The position numbers and the translations under genes were made by a program. The notes below the pieces were generated by a model, which made no database searches, had not been told where the DNA came from, and was given only the letters and a program-made list of their open reading frames with translations. DNA of 64,000 nucleotides from Aquilutibacter rugosus (lineage in GTDB: Bacteria; Pseudomonadota; Gammaproteobacteria; Xanthomonadales; Xanthomonadaceae), in contig NZ_JAZHBO010000001.1 in NCBI RefSeq assembly GCF_036541335.1, forward strand, positions 372,001-436,000. Direction: 5' to 3'. Below are positions 34,183 to 43,693 of this stretch, piece by piece (the stretch's first letter is position 1; each line of letters starts with the position of its first letter).

Positions 34183-35103
34183 TTGGCCTTCCTACAACTG
34201 AGCATGAGCTGCAAGCTCGATGATTTCATGCCGCTCGAATCCGCGCTGGAAGCCGTGGGCGCGCTGGCCGTGACCATGAGCGATGCGCATCTCGACGCCG
34301 CCGATGAGCAGGCCATTTTTGAACCCGGTGTCGGCGAAACGCCACTGTGGAATGAAATGCAATTGCAGGCTTTATTTCCGGGCGATAGCGATGCCGAGCT
34401 GATTCGTGCGGCGTTGGCCAATGCCGAGCCTTCGATGGATTTCAGTGGTGCGACGTTCGACGTGGTCGAGGATCAGGACTGGGAACGCGCATGGATGGAC
34501 CAGTACGAACCGTTGCAGTTCGGCCAGCGCACCTGGATCGTTCCGTGGAATGCCGAGCTGCCTGCGGCGGCCGCTGAGCAAGGCGAAGAGGCTGCGGTCA
34601 TCCGTCTGGATCCGGGCTTGGCGTTCGGCTCCGGCACGCATCCTACTACCGCGTTGTGCCTGGAGTGGCTGGATTCGCTGGCCGACGATGGCGTCCTGCA
34701 GGGCCGCGAAGTACTGGATTTCGGCTGTGGCTCGGGCATTCTGGCGTTGGCCGCGCTCAAGCTGGGCGCCTCGCGCGCCGTCGGTGTGGACAACGATCCG
34801 CAAGCCATCACCGCCACCGCCGACAATGCGCAGCGCAACGGTGTCGCCATCGACGTGTATTTGCCGCAGGATGAACCCGCCGCCACCTACCCCATCGTGG
34901 TGGCCAATATCCTGGCCAGCGCCCTGATTGAACTCTCGCCGGTGATCGGCGCGCGGGTGGCTCCGGGCGGTGTGTTGGCCATGTCCGGCATTCTGCACGG
35001 CCAGGAAGGCGAAGTCATTGCCGCCTATGCGGACCGCTTCGATGATCTGCGCGCCGATCAGCAGGACGACTGGATGCGCGTCACCGGCCGTCGCCGCGGC
35101 TGA
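34183..35103 (+). CDS. prmA: Ribosomal protein L11 methyltransferase
   Basis: Trimethylates ribosomal protein L11 with S-adenosylmethionine. The start is TTG at 34183, well placed after CCAGGAG, giving MAFLQLSMSCKLDDFMPLES. The N-terminal substrate domain precedes the methyltransferase domain with GLAFGSGTHPTTALCLEWL and motif I VLDFGCGSGILALAALKLGA; NILASALIELSP is a later signature. 306 residues, normal length. It follows accC by 42 bases. Confidence 0.95.
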   Translation: MAFLQLSMSCKLDDFMPLESALEAVGALAVTMSDAHLDAADEQAIFEPGVGETPLWNEMQLQALFPGDSDAELIRAALANAEPSMDFSGATFDVVEDQDWERAWMDQYEPLQFGQRTWIVPWNAELPAAAAEQGEEAAVIRLDPGLAFGSGTHPTTALCLEWLDSLADDGVLQGREVLDFGCGSGILALAALKLGASRAVGVDNDPQAITATADNAQRNGVAIDVYLPQDEPAATYPIVVANILASALIELSPVIGARVAPGGVLAMSGILHGQEGEVIAAYADRFDDLRADQQDDWMRVTGRRRG

Positions 35104-35170
35104 GCGCCGTTTCATCGGCCTGCAAAATAGCGCGGAGTACAATGAGCGCTTCAGTTGTGGGGGCACTGTG

Positions 35171-35473
35171 ATGAATTACCTCAAAGATCCGTTCATGGCC
35201 ACGGACGATATGCTGGGCCAACGCCCGGACACCGACGGCGGTTCGCTGCGGCCGCATGTGGCGCGCAAAGTCCGCCAATTGCTGGCTGACATTGATCCCG
35301 AGGTAGTGGACGATCCCAACCTTTATGCCATCGCCCTGCGCGAGTTCGAGATTCCGCTATTCACCGAGGTGCTGAACTTCTGCGGCGGCAACCAGAGCAA
35401 GGCAGCCGCGCTGCTCGGCATCCACCGCGCCACGCTGCGCAAAAAGCTGCGGGACTACGGCCTGCACGGTTAA
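35171..35473 (+). CDS. fis: DNA-binding protein Fis
   Basis: A nucleoid protein and transcription regulator that bends DNA and activates rRNA and recombination sites. The 100 residues end in the Fis helix-turn-helix NQSKAAALLGIHRATLRKKL followed by RDYGLHG. The N-terminal arm is longer and unlike enteric Fis. The gene lies between prmA and purH, 33 bases before purH; in many relatives a DUF3426 gene sits between prmA and fis and is absent here. Confidence 0.92.
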   Translation: MNYLKDPFMATDDMLGQRPDTDGGSLRPHVARKVRQLLADIDPEVVDDPNLYAIALREFEIPLFTEVLNFCGGNQSKAAALLGIHRATLRKKLRDYGLHG

Positions 35474-35506
35474 AATAGTGGGCTACGTCCCCAACCGAGA
35501 GCCCCC

Positions 35507-37078
35507 GTGTCCGACGCGATCCAGATCCGCCGCGCCCTTCTTTCCGTATCCGACAAGACGGGACTGCTGCCGCTGGCGGCTGCACTGCACGAGCTGGGAG
35601 TGGAGTTGCTCTCAACCGGCGGCACCGCCAAGGCGATCCGCGAGGCCGGCATCCCGGTGCGCGACGTGTCCGAGGTGACGCAATTTCCCGAAATGATGGA
35701 CGGCCGCGTCAAGACGCTGCACCCGATGGTGCACGGTGGCCTGCTGGGCCGCGCCGGTCTCGACGACGCGGTGATGGCCGAGCACGGCATCGGCGCGATC
35801 GACTTGTTGGTGCTGAACCTGTACCCGTTTGCGCGCGTCTCCGCCGATCCGAACAGCAGCTTCGACGACATCATCGAGAACATCGACATTGGCGGGCCGG
35901 CCATGCTGCGTTCCGCGGCCAAGAACTTTGCGCGCGTGACGGTGGCGGTGGATCCGTCGCAGTACGATGCGCTGCTCGACGAAATGCGCGCGAACCAAGG
36001 CGCGGTGTCCGCTGCGACCCGCTTCAAGCACGCGGTGACGGCATTCAACAACGTCGCGTTTTATGACGCCTGCATCAGTAACTACCTGTCCTCGCTCGAT
36101 GCCGACGGCAAGCCGCAGCTGTTCCCGGCGCAGAACAACAGCAACTTCGTCAAAGTGATGGATCTGCGTTACGGCGAGAATCCGCATCAGCACGCCGCGT
36201 TCTACCGCGACCTGTGGCCGGTGCCGGGTACCTTGGCGACGTTTACGCAGCTGCAGGGCAAAGAACTGTCGTACAACAACCTGGCCGACTCCGATGCCGC
36301 GTGGGAATGTGTGCGTCAGTTCAAGAGCTCGCCGGCTTGTGTGATCGTCAAACATGCCAACCCCTGTGGCGTGGCGCAGAACGACACGGCGCTGCAGGCG
36401 TATGAGCGCGCGTATCAGACCGACCCGACCTCCGCATTCGGCGGCATCATTGCATTCAATGTCGAAGTGAATCTCGACACCGCCAAGACCATCCTCGATC
36501 GCCAGTTTGTCGAGGTGCTGATCGCGCCTTCGTACAGCGATGAAGCGCTGGCGTATTGCCGCAAGAAAGCCAACGTGCGCGTGCTGCAAATTCCGCACGG
36601 CGATGGCTTGAACAACATTGATGTCAAACGTGTTGGCTCGGGTTTGCTGATGCAGACGCAGGACATTCGTACCGTCACCGTTGACGAACTTAAGGTCGTT
36701 ACGCAGTTGGCGCCTACTGCCGAGCAGCTGCGCGATCTGATGTTTGCCTGGCAAGTGGCCAAGTTCGTCAAGTCCAATGCCATTGTCTATGCCAAGGATC
36801 TGCAAACGGTCGGCGTGGGTGCAGGTCAGATGTCGCGCGTGTATTCGGCGCGCATTGCCGGTATCAAGGCCGAAGACGCCGGTCTCGTCGTACCGGGTTC
36901 GGTGATGGCATCCGATGCGTTCTTCCCGTTCCGCGACGGTATCGATGCGGCGGCTGCAGCCGGTATCAAGGCCGTGATCCAACCGGGCGGTTCGATGCGT
37001 GATCAGGAAGTCATCGACGCGGCGAACGAACATGGTCTGGCCATGGTCTTTACCGGTGTGCGTCATTTCAGGCACTGA
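35507..37078 (+). CDS. purH: Bifunctional AICAR formyltransferase/IMP cyclohydrolase
   Basis: The last two steps of de novo IMP synthesis. GTG start giving MSDAIQIRRALLSVSDKTGL. The N-terminal cyclohydrolase (MGS-like) domain has LLSTGGTAKAIREAGIPVRD and VKTLHPMVHGGLLGR; the formyltransferase domain has VKHANPCGVAQ and NAIVYAKDLQTVGVGAGQMS. It ends in VFTGVRHFRH, as family members do. 523 residues. Followed 48 bases later by purD. Confidence 0.97.
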   Translation: MSDAIQIRRALLSVSDKTGLLPLAAALHELGVELLSTGGTAKAIREAGIPVRDVSEVTQFPEMMDGRVKTLHPMVHGGLLGRAGLDDAVMAEHGIGAIDLLVLNLYPFARVSADPNSSFDDIIENIDIGGPAMLRSAAKNFARVTVAVDPSQYDALLDEMRANQGAVSAATRFKHAVTAFNNVAFYDACISNYLSSLDADGKPQLFPAQNNSNFVKVMDLRYGENPHQHAAFYRDLWPVPGTLATFTQLQGKELSYNNLADSDAAWECVRQFKSSPACVIVKHANPCGVAQNDTALQAYERAYQTDPTSAFGGIIAFNVEVNLDTAKTILDRQFVEVLIAPSYSDEALAYCRKKANVRVLQIPHGDGLNNIDVKRVGSGLLMQTQDIRTVTVDELKVVTQLAPTAEQLRDLMFAWQVAKFVKSNAIVYAKDLQTVGVGAGQMSRVYSARIAGIKAEDAGLVVPGSVMASDAFFPFRDGIDAAAAAGIKAVIQPGGSMRDQEVIDAANEHGLAMVFTGVRHFRH

Positions 37079-37126
37079 TCGCTGTCGGCATCTCCCTTTC
37101 CATCATTTAGAGACACAGGTTCGCGT

Positions 37127-38407
37127 ATGAAGATTCTGGTCATCGGCTCCGGCGGGCGTGAGCACGCACTGGCATGGCGCATCGCGCAATCACCGCAGGC
37201 CTCGCAGGTCTTTGTGGCGCCCGGCAATGCCGGCACCGCGCGCGAACCCGGTCTTACCAATTTGCCAATCGCCGCCACCGATATCGAAGGCTTGCTCGCT
37301 GCGGTGCGTGAGCACGGCGTTGAGCTGACGGTCGTTGGCCCCGAGGCACCATTGGTTGCCGGTCTGGTTGACCGTTTCCGGGCCGAGGGCCTGCGCGTGT
37401 TTGGCCCCACCGCCGCGGCAGCGCAACTGGAGGGCTCCAAAGCCTTCGCCAAGGAGTTTCTGGCGCGTCATCAGATCCCTACAGCCCATTACGCCGTCCA
37501 CACCGATCTCGATGCGGCAGTCGCCTACGTCGAGAGCCAAGGCGTGCCGATTGTCATCAAGGCCGACGGCCTGGCCGCCGGCAAGGGGGTGGTGATTCCG
37601 CAAACCATGGATGAAGCACGCGAGACCCTGCGCGACATGCTCTCGGGCAATGCATTCGGCGCGGCGGGATCGCGCGTCGTCGTCGAACAGTTCCTCAAAG
37701 GCGAAGAGGCCAGCTTCATCGTCATGTCCGACGGCAACTTCGCACTGCCGATGGCCACGTCGCAGGACCATAAGCGCGTAGGCGATGGCGACACCGGCCC
37801 CAACACCGGCGGCATGGGAGCCTACTCCCCCGCTCCGGTCGTCACGCCCGAAGTCCACGAGCGCGTCATGCGCGAAATCATCAACCCGACGCTGCAAGGC
37901 ATGCGCGATGACGGCGTGCCGTTTACCGGCTTCCTGTATGCCGGCCTGATGATTGATGCCGACGGCGCACCGCGCGTGATCGAATTCAATGTGCGCTTCG
38001 GTGATCCCGAAACCCAGCCGATCATGATGCGCCTGCAATCCGACTTCGTGGCGCTGATCCAGGCGGCGATCGATGGCCAACTCTCCCTGGCGCAGGCCGA
38101 CTGGGATCCGCGCTGTGCACTTGGCGTGGTGATGGCCTCGCGGCCGTACCCGGAATCGCCGATCACTGGCGAAGTCATTACCGGCCTCGACACATCGCAG
38201 TCTGCGGACGCCAAGGTGTTCCACGCCGGCACCGCCATGGCGAACGATCAGGTCGTGACCGCCGGTGGGCGCGTTCTGTGCGCAGTCGGACTGGGCGACA
38301 CCATCGCCGATGCGCAAGCCACCGCCTACGCAGCCGTTGCCAACGTGTCCTGGCCGAGCGAATTCCATCGTAGCGACATCGGCTGGCGCGCCGTGGCGCG
38401 GCAATAA
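37127..38407 (+). CDS. purD: Phosphoribosylamine-glycine ligase
   Basis: GAR synthetase, joining glycine to phosphoribosylamine in purine synthesis. The 426 residues begin MKILVIGSGGREHALAWRIA and include the ATP-grasp segments VIKADGLAAGKGVVIP and TGPNTGGMGAYSPAPVV, then IEFNVRFGDPETQPIM. Operon partner of purH; the LplT-like transporter gene follows by 14 bases. Confidence 0.97.
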   Translation: MKILVIGSGGREHALAWRIAQSPQASQVFVAPGNAGTAREPGLTNLPIAATDIEGLLAAVREHGVELTVVGPEAPLVAGLVDRFRAEGLRVFGPTAAAAQLEGSKAFAKEFLARHQIPTAHYAVHTDLDAAVAYVESQGVPIVIKADGLAAGKGVVIPQTMDEARETLRDMLSGNAFGAAGSRVVVEQFLKGEEASFIVMSDGNFALPMATSQDHKRVGDGDTGPNTGGMGAYSPAPVVTPEVHERVMREIINPTLQGMRDDGVPFTGFLYAGLMIDADGAPRVIEFNVRFGDPETQPIMMRLQSDFVALIQAAIDGQLSLAQADWDPRCALGVVMASRPYPESPITGEVITGLDTSQSADAKVFHAGTAMANDQVVTAGGRVLCAVGLGDTIADAQATAYAAVANVSWPSEFHRSDIGWRAVARQ

Positions 38408-38421
38408 GCGATACTGCGCAG

Positions 38422-39708
38422 ATGGCGCAGAATCAATTTTCGCTACTGGGTCAACGACGGTTCCTGCCGTTCTTTGTCACCCAATTCTTTGGCGCGTTTA
38501 ACGACAACGTTTACCGCCAGGCCATCATCGCCCTGCTGTTTGTGATGGGCCTGAGCACTGCCGAGCGCGGCACTTACGCTACCCTTGCACCGGCGATCTT
38601 CATTTTGCCGTACTTTCTGTTCAGCGGCTACGCCGGACAGCTCGCCGACAAACTCGAGAAATCCCGACTGATCCGCATCACCACCACGATGGAGATTGCG
38701 ATCATGTCAGCAGCCGCCATCGGGTTCTACCTGCACTCCTTGCCCTTGCTGATGCTGTGCCTGTTTGCCACCGGTGTGCAGTCCACTTTGTTCGGACCGG
38801 TCAAATATTCCGTGTTGCCCGGGGTGCTACGCAAGGACGAACTGGTCGGCGGCAACGGTCTGGTTGAGATGGGCACCACCGTCGCCATTCTGCTTGGCAT
38901 GTTGGCCGGCGGCGCGATCTTCCGTTTGGCCGGTGCACATGGCGAACTGGTCGCCGGGCTCAGCGTCATTGCATTGGCGGTACTTGGCAATGCAGTCAGT
39001 CGCTTTATCCCGCCGGTTGCACCGGGTGATCCACACCTGCAGTTCAACTGGAACCCCCTGCCCGAATCACGCAAGGCGCTAGCACTGACCCGCACGACTG
39101 CGGCGCAGCGTTACGCCGTGCTTGGAATCAGTTGGTTCTGGTTCTTCGGCACCGTCATCACCTCGCAATTGCCGACCTTTGCCGAAGTCTCTCTCGGCGG
39201 CGACGAGCGCCTCTATCTGCTGATCCTGGCTCTGTTCTCCGTAGGTACCGGGATCGGCTCGTTGCTGTGTGAGCGCTTGTCGTCGCATCGAATCGACTCG
39301 CGGCTGGTGCTATGGGGTGCGCTCGGCATGAGCCTGTTCCTGCTCGACCTGGTGCGCCGCACGTGGACACCGTTGGGCAGTCATGATATCGGAATCATGG
39401 AGTTCGTGCGGGATGCATCGCACTGGGCACTGATTACCGATGTCGTACTGATCGGCGCGTTCACCGGCATCTTTGTGGTGCCGCTGTTCGCGATGGTGCA
39501 GACGCTTTCCGATCCTTCGCAACGGTCGCGCGTGTTCGCCGGCGTCAACATCCAGAACAGTGGCTATATCGTGCTCGCTTCGTTGAGCGCACTTGCGCTG
39601 ACCAAACTCGGCTTCGCAACGCCGCAACTGTTCCTGGTGCTGGCGGTGGTGAATGGACTCGCGCTAATTCTTTGGCAGCGACGCCTTCGCGCTACGCACT
39701 CGCAGTGA
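38422..39708 (+). CDS. MFS transporter, LplT-like
   Basis: A 428-residue major facilitator protein with about 12 membrane segments. FVTQFFGAFNDNVYRQAII near the N-terminus and LFGPVKYSVLPGVLRKDELV are signatures of LplT-type lysophospholipid flippases, which return lysophospholipids to the inner leaflet for reacylation. No acyltransferase (Aas) domain is fused or adjacent, so the substrate is inferred. It converges with fghA; the stops are two bases apart. Confidence 0.8.
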   Translation: MAQNQFSLLGQRRFLPFFVTQFFGAFNDNVYRQAIIALLFVMGLSTAERGTYATLAPAIFILPYFLFSGYAGQLADKLEKSRLIRITTTMEIAIMSAAAIGFYLHSLPLLMLCLFATGVQSTLFGPVKYSVLPGVLRKDELVGGNGLVEMGTTVAILLGMLAGGAIFRLAGAHGELVAGLSVIALAVLGNAVSRFIPPVAPGDPHLQFNWNPLPESRKALALTRTTAAQRYAVLGISWFWFFGTVITSQLPTFAEVSLGGDERLYLLILALFSVGTGIGSLLCERLSSHRIDSRLVLWGALGMSLFLLDLVRRTWTPLGSHDIGIMEFVRDASHWALITDVVLIGAFTGIFVVPLFAMVQTLSDPSQRSRVFAGVNIQNSGYIVLASLSALALTKLGFATPQLFLVLAVVNGLALILWQRRLRATHSQ

Positions 39709-39710
39709 GC

Positions 39711-40556
39711 TTAACTGCCGGCTCCGATTTGCGCGTGATGCCATTTCAGGTGATCCGCAAAGAAGGTCGAGACAAAGTAGTAGCTATGGTCGTACCCGGG
39801 TTGCAAACGGATCCGCGCATTGCGGCGTCCGCTGCGGTCCAGCGCTTCCTGCAGGCGTTGCGGCTGCAGTTGCACCTCCAGGAAGTCATCGGCATCACCG
39901 AAGTCGCACAGCAACGGCAGCTCGGGATTGCTACCCGAGGTGATCAGTTCAACGCTGTCGTATTCCGCCCAGACTGCAGGCTCATCGCCTAGATAAGCAG
40001 TAAAGGCCTTTTGCCCCCAAGGAACCTGCGAAGGCGCAACGATCGGTGAAAACGCCGAGGCGCTCGTATACAGACCCGGGTTTCGCAACGCAGATGTCAG
40101 CGCACCGTGACCACCCATCGAGTGACCGCTAATGGCCCAATGGCCGTTGACCGGGAAATTTGCGGCGGCCAGTTCGCGCAACTCGATATTGACGTAATCG
40201 TCCATGCGGTAGTGCGCAGCCCACGGCTCTTGCGTGGCATTGACGTAAAAGCCGGCACCCTGGCCGAGGTCGTAGCCCTCGGCATCAGCAACCTGCTCAC
40301 CGCGAGGCGAGGTATCGGGCACGATCAGAATCCATCCCAACTCAGCTGCAATCGCTTGCGCGCCCGCCTTGGTAATGAAGTTCTGCTCGTTACAGGTCAA
40401 ACCTGACAGCCACAAAAGCGCCGGGCACTTCTCGCCCTGCACGGCTTGCGGCGGCAGATAGACGCCCACTTGCTGGATCGTTCCGAGCGATGCCGATTCG
40501 TGGCGCCAAACTTCCTGACGCCCACCGAACGATGCGTGGACTTCAACGCGCTCCAT
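39711..40556 (-). CDS. fghA: S-formylglutathione hydrolase
   Basis: Hydrolyses S-formylglutathione to formate and glutathione, completing formaldehyde detoxification. The 281-residue alpha/beta hydrolase shows the nucleophile elbow SGHSMGGHGAL and C-terminal histidine motif YDHSYYFV. LWLSGLTCNEQNFITKAG is also characteristic. Its start overlaps the end of frmA by one base, so the two are translationally coupled. Confidence 0.94.
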   Translation of the reverse strand: MERVEVHASFGGRQEVWRHESASLGTIQQVGVYLPPQAVQGEKCPALLWLSGLTCNEQNFITKAGAQAIAAELGWILIVPDTSPRGEQVADAEGYDLGQGAGFYVNATQEPWAAHYRMDDYVNIELRELAAANFPVNGHWAISGHSMGGHGALTSALRNPGLYTSASAFSPIVAPSQVPWGQKAFTAYLGDEPAVWAEYDSVELITSGSNPELPLLCDFGDADDFLEVQLQPQRLQEALDRSGRRNARIRLQPGYDHSYYFVSTFFADHLKWHHAQIGAGS

Positions 40557-41671
40557 CAGAAATGCACGACACTGCGAATGGACTTGCCTTCGTGCATCAG
40601 ATCGAAGGCAGTGTTGATGTCGTCCAGCGGCATGGTGTGCGTAACGAAAGGCGCCAACTGAATGTCACCTTGCATTGCCTGTTCGACCATGCCGGGCAGT
40701 TGCGTGCGGCCTTTGACACCGCCAAACGCAGTGCCCATCCATTTACGGCCGGTCACCAGCTGGAACGGACGCGTGCTGATCTCCTGCCCCGCACCCGCGA
40801 CACCGATGATGACGCTTTGGCCCCAGCCGCGATGCGCACACTCGAGTGCCGCGCGCATGACATTGACGTTGCCGATGCATTCAAAGCTGTGGTCCACGCC
40901 CCAACCGGTCATTTCGACAATGACTTGCTGCACCGGCTTATCGAAGTCTTTGGGATTGATGCAGTCGGTCGCACCGAACTCGCGCGCCATGGCGAACTTA
41001 TCGGGATTGGTATCAACGGCAATGATGCGCCCTGCCTTGGCCTGGCGTGCACCTTGAATGACGGCTAGGCCAATACCGCCCAGACCGAATACGGCGACGC
41101 TATCGCCTTCCTGCACTTTGGCGGTGTTATGCACGGCACCGATGCCGGTGGTGACACCGCAGCCCAGCAGGCAAACCTGTTCGGGGTTGGCCTCGGGATT
41201 GATCTTTGCCAGCGACACCTCGGCAACAATGGTGTACTCGCTGAATGTCGAGCAGCCCATGTAGTGATAGATCGGCTGACCCTGGTACGAGAAACGCGTC
41301 GTGCCGTCGGGCATCACACCCTTGCCCTGAGTAGCACGCACGGCGACGCAGAGATTGGTCTTGCCGGATTTACAGAATTCGCATTCGCGACACTCGGCGG
41401 TATACAACGGAATCACGTGATCACCGGGTTGCACGGACGTGACACCCTCGCCCACTTGCACCACAATGCCGGCACCCTCGTGACCTAACACGGCCGGAAA
41501 GACGCCTTCGGGATCGTCGCCACTCAAAGTAAAGGCATCGGTGTGGCAAACGCCGGTGTGCGTGATTTTGACCAACACCTCGCCCTTGCGGGGCGGCTCG
41601 ACATCGAGCTCGACAATTTGCAAAGGTTGCCCGGCGGCAAACGCGACCGCAGCACGGCTCTTGATGGTCAT
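40556..41671 (-). CDS. frmA: S-(hydroxymethyl)glutathione dehydrogenase (class III alcohol dehydrogenase)
   Basis: Oxidises the glutathione adduct of formaldehyde with NAD, and can reduce S-nitrosoglutathione. The 371 residues hold the catalytic zinc ligand segment THTGVCHTDAFTLSGDDPEG, structural zinc cysteines CRECEFCKSGKTNLC, and the Rossmann glycines VFGLGGIGLAVIQGA. It is followed by coupled fghA. No frmR repressor gene is seen next to it; erpA lies upstream in the same orientation with a 68-base gap. Confidence 0.95.
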   Translation of the reverse strand: MTIKSRAAVAFAAGQPLQIVELDVEPPRKGEVLVKITHTGVCHTDAFTLSGDDPEGVFPAVLGHEGAGIVVQVGEGVTSVQPGDHVIPLYTAECRECEFCKSGKTNLCVAVRATQGKGVMPDGTTRFSYQGQPIYHYMGCSTFSEYTIVAEVSLAKINPEANPEQVCLLGCGVTTGIGAVHNTAKVQEGDSVAVFGLGGIGLAVIQGARQAKAGRIIAVDTNPDKFAMAREFGATDCINPKDFDKPVQQVIVEMTGWGVDHSFECIGNVNVMRAALECAHRGWGQSVIIGVAGAGQEISTRPFQLVTGRKWMGTAFGGVKGRTQLPGMVEQAMQGDIQLAPFVTHTMPLDDINTAFDLMHEGKSIRSVVHF

Positions 41672-41739
41672 GACACTTCTCCGACTAATCCGAATTCAAT
41701 TCGATGAAGCGTCTATTCTAAGTGAATTAAAAAATCGGA

Positions 41740-42117
41740 TCAGGTCGAGAAGGAACTGCCGCAGCCGCAGGTGGTCTTGGCGTTCGGATTGCGAATCACA
41801 AATTGCGCACCGTGCAGCGATTCGGTGTAATCCACCTCAGCGCCGACCAGATACTGCATGGATAGCGGATCGATCACCAGTGTGACCTCATCCGTGACGA
41901 CGGCGACATCGTCTTCGGCTTGCGTTTCATCGAACTCAAAGCCGTACTGAAAGCCCGAGCAGCCGCCGCCTTGGATATAGACGCGCAGTTTGAGATCTGG
42001 GTTGCCCTCTTCGGCAATCAGTTCACGGACTTTGCGTGCAGCCGCTGCAGTAAAGGTGACACTGGTGCCTGCCGTCTGATAACTCGGGACCAGCAGTTCG
42101 GGGGTAATCAGTTCCAT
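41740..42117 (-). CDS. erpA: Iron-sulfur cluster insertion protein ErpA
   Basis: An A-type carrier delivering Fe-S clusters to apoproteins such as the isoprenoid enzymes IspG/IspH. The 125 residues from MELITPELLVPSYQ contain the three conserved cysteines: GGGCSGFQYGF and CGCGSSFST at the end. The open frame extends nine codons upstream, but the ATG at 42117 matches the family start. ErpA rather than IscA is inferred from the isolated location and sequence style. Confidence 0.9.
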   Translation of the reverse strand: MELITPELLVPSYQTAGTSVTFTAAAARKVRELIAEEGNPDLKLRVYIQGGGCSGFQYGFEFDETQAEDDVAVVTDEVTLVIDPLSMQYLVGAEVDYTESLHGAQFVIRNPNAKTTCGCGSSFST

Positions 42118-42259
42118 ACGCCTATTGTGCGGCCAAAGCGGCAAAACTCAACCGTTAACGGTCGCACTACAGTGTTGCGCCGATGCCTTCGTACACACCA
42201 CGATGACGCCACACCTGCTTAAAATAGCCAAAGGCCGCCTGTTGGCCGGAGGGTTGTAC

Positions 42260-42847
42260 ATGCAATTGGATTCCACCATCGTCTTCGCCATCGGCATTGT
42301 GCTGGCATGGTTAGCGGGTATTCGCGCCTATCTGACTGTGTTCGGTGTCGGTATTGCCGGTTATTTCGGCTGGCTCGATCTGCCCAATCAGCTGGAAATC
42401 GCGCAATCGCCGTGGGTAATCGGCGTGTCCGGCATTCTCGCCGCTGTCGAATTCTTCACCGACAAGATTCCGGGCGTAGACTCCGTCTCCGATCTTTTGC
42501 AAACCCTGCTGCGCGTGCCGGCCGGCGCATTTCTTGCCGCCGCCACCATGTCGCAAGATGGCGAATTCGGCGCCGGCGCCCTAGCCACAGGTGCGGGTGT
42601 GGCCCTGACCAGTCATTTGCTCAAGTCGGGTTCGCGCGCGCTGATCAACACCTCGCCCGAGCCGGTCACCAACTGGACGGCTTCGATTGGCGAAGATTTG
42701 GCCGTCACGGGCGGCATCGCCATGGTGTTTGCTTATCCGTGGCTGACCTTTGGCGTAGTGGCAGTAATCACCCTTCTGGGTGCGCTGATGATCTGGTGGA
42801 TCTGGCGGCGCCTGTTCGGTCGCCGCCCTCCGCGTGCCGCGGCCTAA
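42260..42847 (+). CDS. DUF4126 family membrane protein
   Basis: A 195-residue protein starting MQLDSTIVFAIGIVLAWLAG after a CCGGAGGG ribosome binding site. About four hydrophobic segments; GIRAYLTVFGVGIAGYFGWL and FFTDKIPGVDSVSDLLQT fit the DUF4126 pattern. Function unknown. It converges with bfr, stops separated by six bases, and is divergent from erpA. Confidence 0.75.
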   Translation: MQLDSTIVFAIGIVLAWLAGIRAYLTVFGVGIAGYFGWLDLPNQLEIAQSPWVIGVSGILAAVEFFTDKIPGVDSVSDLLQTLLRVPAGAFLAAATMSQDGEFGAGALATGAGVALTSHLLKSGSRALINTSPEPVTNWTASIGEDLAVTGGIAMVFAYPWLTFGVVAVITLLGALMIWWIWRRLFGRRPPRAAA

Positions 42848-42853
42848 GCGGGA

Positions 42854-43333
42854 TTAGTGGTCGTCGCCGGCGATCTTGGTGGACAGATACAGCTGGTCGC
42901 CCACACGGTTCATGAGATCGAGCTGGGTTTCCAGCCAGTCGACGTGTTCTTCTTCACTGTCGAGAATCTCAACCAGCAGCTCGCGGCTCACCAGGTCCCT
43001 GACCTCTTCGCAGTAGCGAATGCCTTCGCGCAGTAGCGGAATCGCCTCGAGCTCCAGCGCCAAGTCGCACTCAAAGATCTCGCGGGGCGTTTCGCCGATT
43101 CGCAGCTTGCCCAGGTTCTGAAAGTTGGGCAGGCCTTCGAGAAACAGAATGCGGTCCGACAATTTGTCGGCGTGCTTCATCTCATCGATGGATTCGTGAT
43201 ACTCGTGATCGGCGAGTTCTTTCAGACCCCAGTTTTTCAGCATCTTTGCGTGCAGAAAGTACTGATTGATCGCAATCAGTTCGTTGTACAGGGCCTTGTT
43301 GAGGAAGTCGATGACTTGCTTGTCGCCTTTCAT
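42854..43333 (-). CDS. bfr: Bacterioferritin
   Basis: A 24-mer iron store with di-iron ferroxidase sites and intersubunit heme. The 159 residues begin MKGDKQVIDFLNKALYNELI; the heme-ligand methionine is in DEMKHADKL (Met52), and ferroxidase ligands are in NELIAINQYF, HEYHESIDEM and ILDSEEEHVDWLE. It lies six bases downstream of bfd, which supplies electrons for iron release, and is probably under the Fur-like box ahead of bfd. Confidence 0.96.
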   Translation of the reverse strand: MKGDKQVIDFLNKALYNELIAINQYFLHAKMLKNWGLKELADHEYHESIDEMKHADKLSDRILFLEGLPNFQNLGKLRIGETPREIFECDLALELEAIPLLREGIRYCEEVRDLVSRELLVEILDSEEEHVDWLETQLDLMNRVGDQLYLSTKIAGDDH

Positions 43334-43339
43334 GGTTCG

Positions 43340-43579
43340 CTATCCGATTGTGCGTTGGTGATTGTATGGTAGCGATCCAACGTGACGATTGCGAATCACC
43401 GGCAGCTCGTGCTTTGCGGCCAGCATGTTGCCGATCAGCGTGTCGGCCAACTGGATGCAGCTCCCGCAACTGGCGCCGGCACCCGTACGCATGGTCAGCT
43501 CGCTAACGCTGGTGCAGCCAGCATCCACTTCGCGCCGGATATCGTTGTCTGTCACTCCGTTACAAACACACACATACAT
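43340..43579 (-). CDS. bfd: Bacterioferritin-associated ferredoxin
   Basis: A [2Fe-2S] protein that reduces stored iron in bacterioferritin for release. The 79 residues start MYVCVCNGVTDNDIRREV and keep the four cluster cysteines (CVC near positions 4-6 and CGSC near 38-41). The C-terminal tail is longer than in E. coli Bfd (64). The ATG at 43579 is preferred over a longer frame. It is the promoter-proximal gene of the bfd-bfr pair. Confidence 0.93.
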   Translation of the reverse strand: MYVCVCNGVTDNDIRREVDAGCTSVSELTMRTGAGASCGSCIQLADTLIGNMLAAKHELPVIRNRHVGSLPYNHQRTIG

Positions 43580-43631
43580 GGGGATGAGATTCCTAGCATG
43601 GGCCCCAATTGGCCAAATGCTATTGAATCTC

Positions 43632-43652
43632 AAATGCGAATGATTGTCAATT
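43632..43652 (-). promoter_or_regulatory. Fur-like box upstream of bfd-bfr
   Basis: AAATGCGAATGATTGTCAAT matches the common Fur site form AAATGAGAATGATTATCATT at most positions and lies about 53-73 bases ahead of bfd. Iron repression is inferred. Confidence 0.6.
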
Positions 43653-43693
43653 GCGGCCCGCGCTGCCGTTTATCGGGCCGCAGGTAGCGTCCG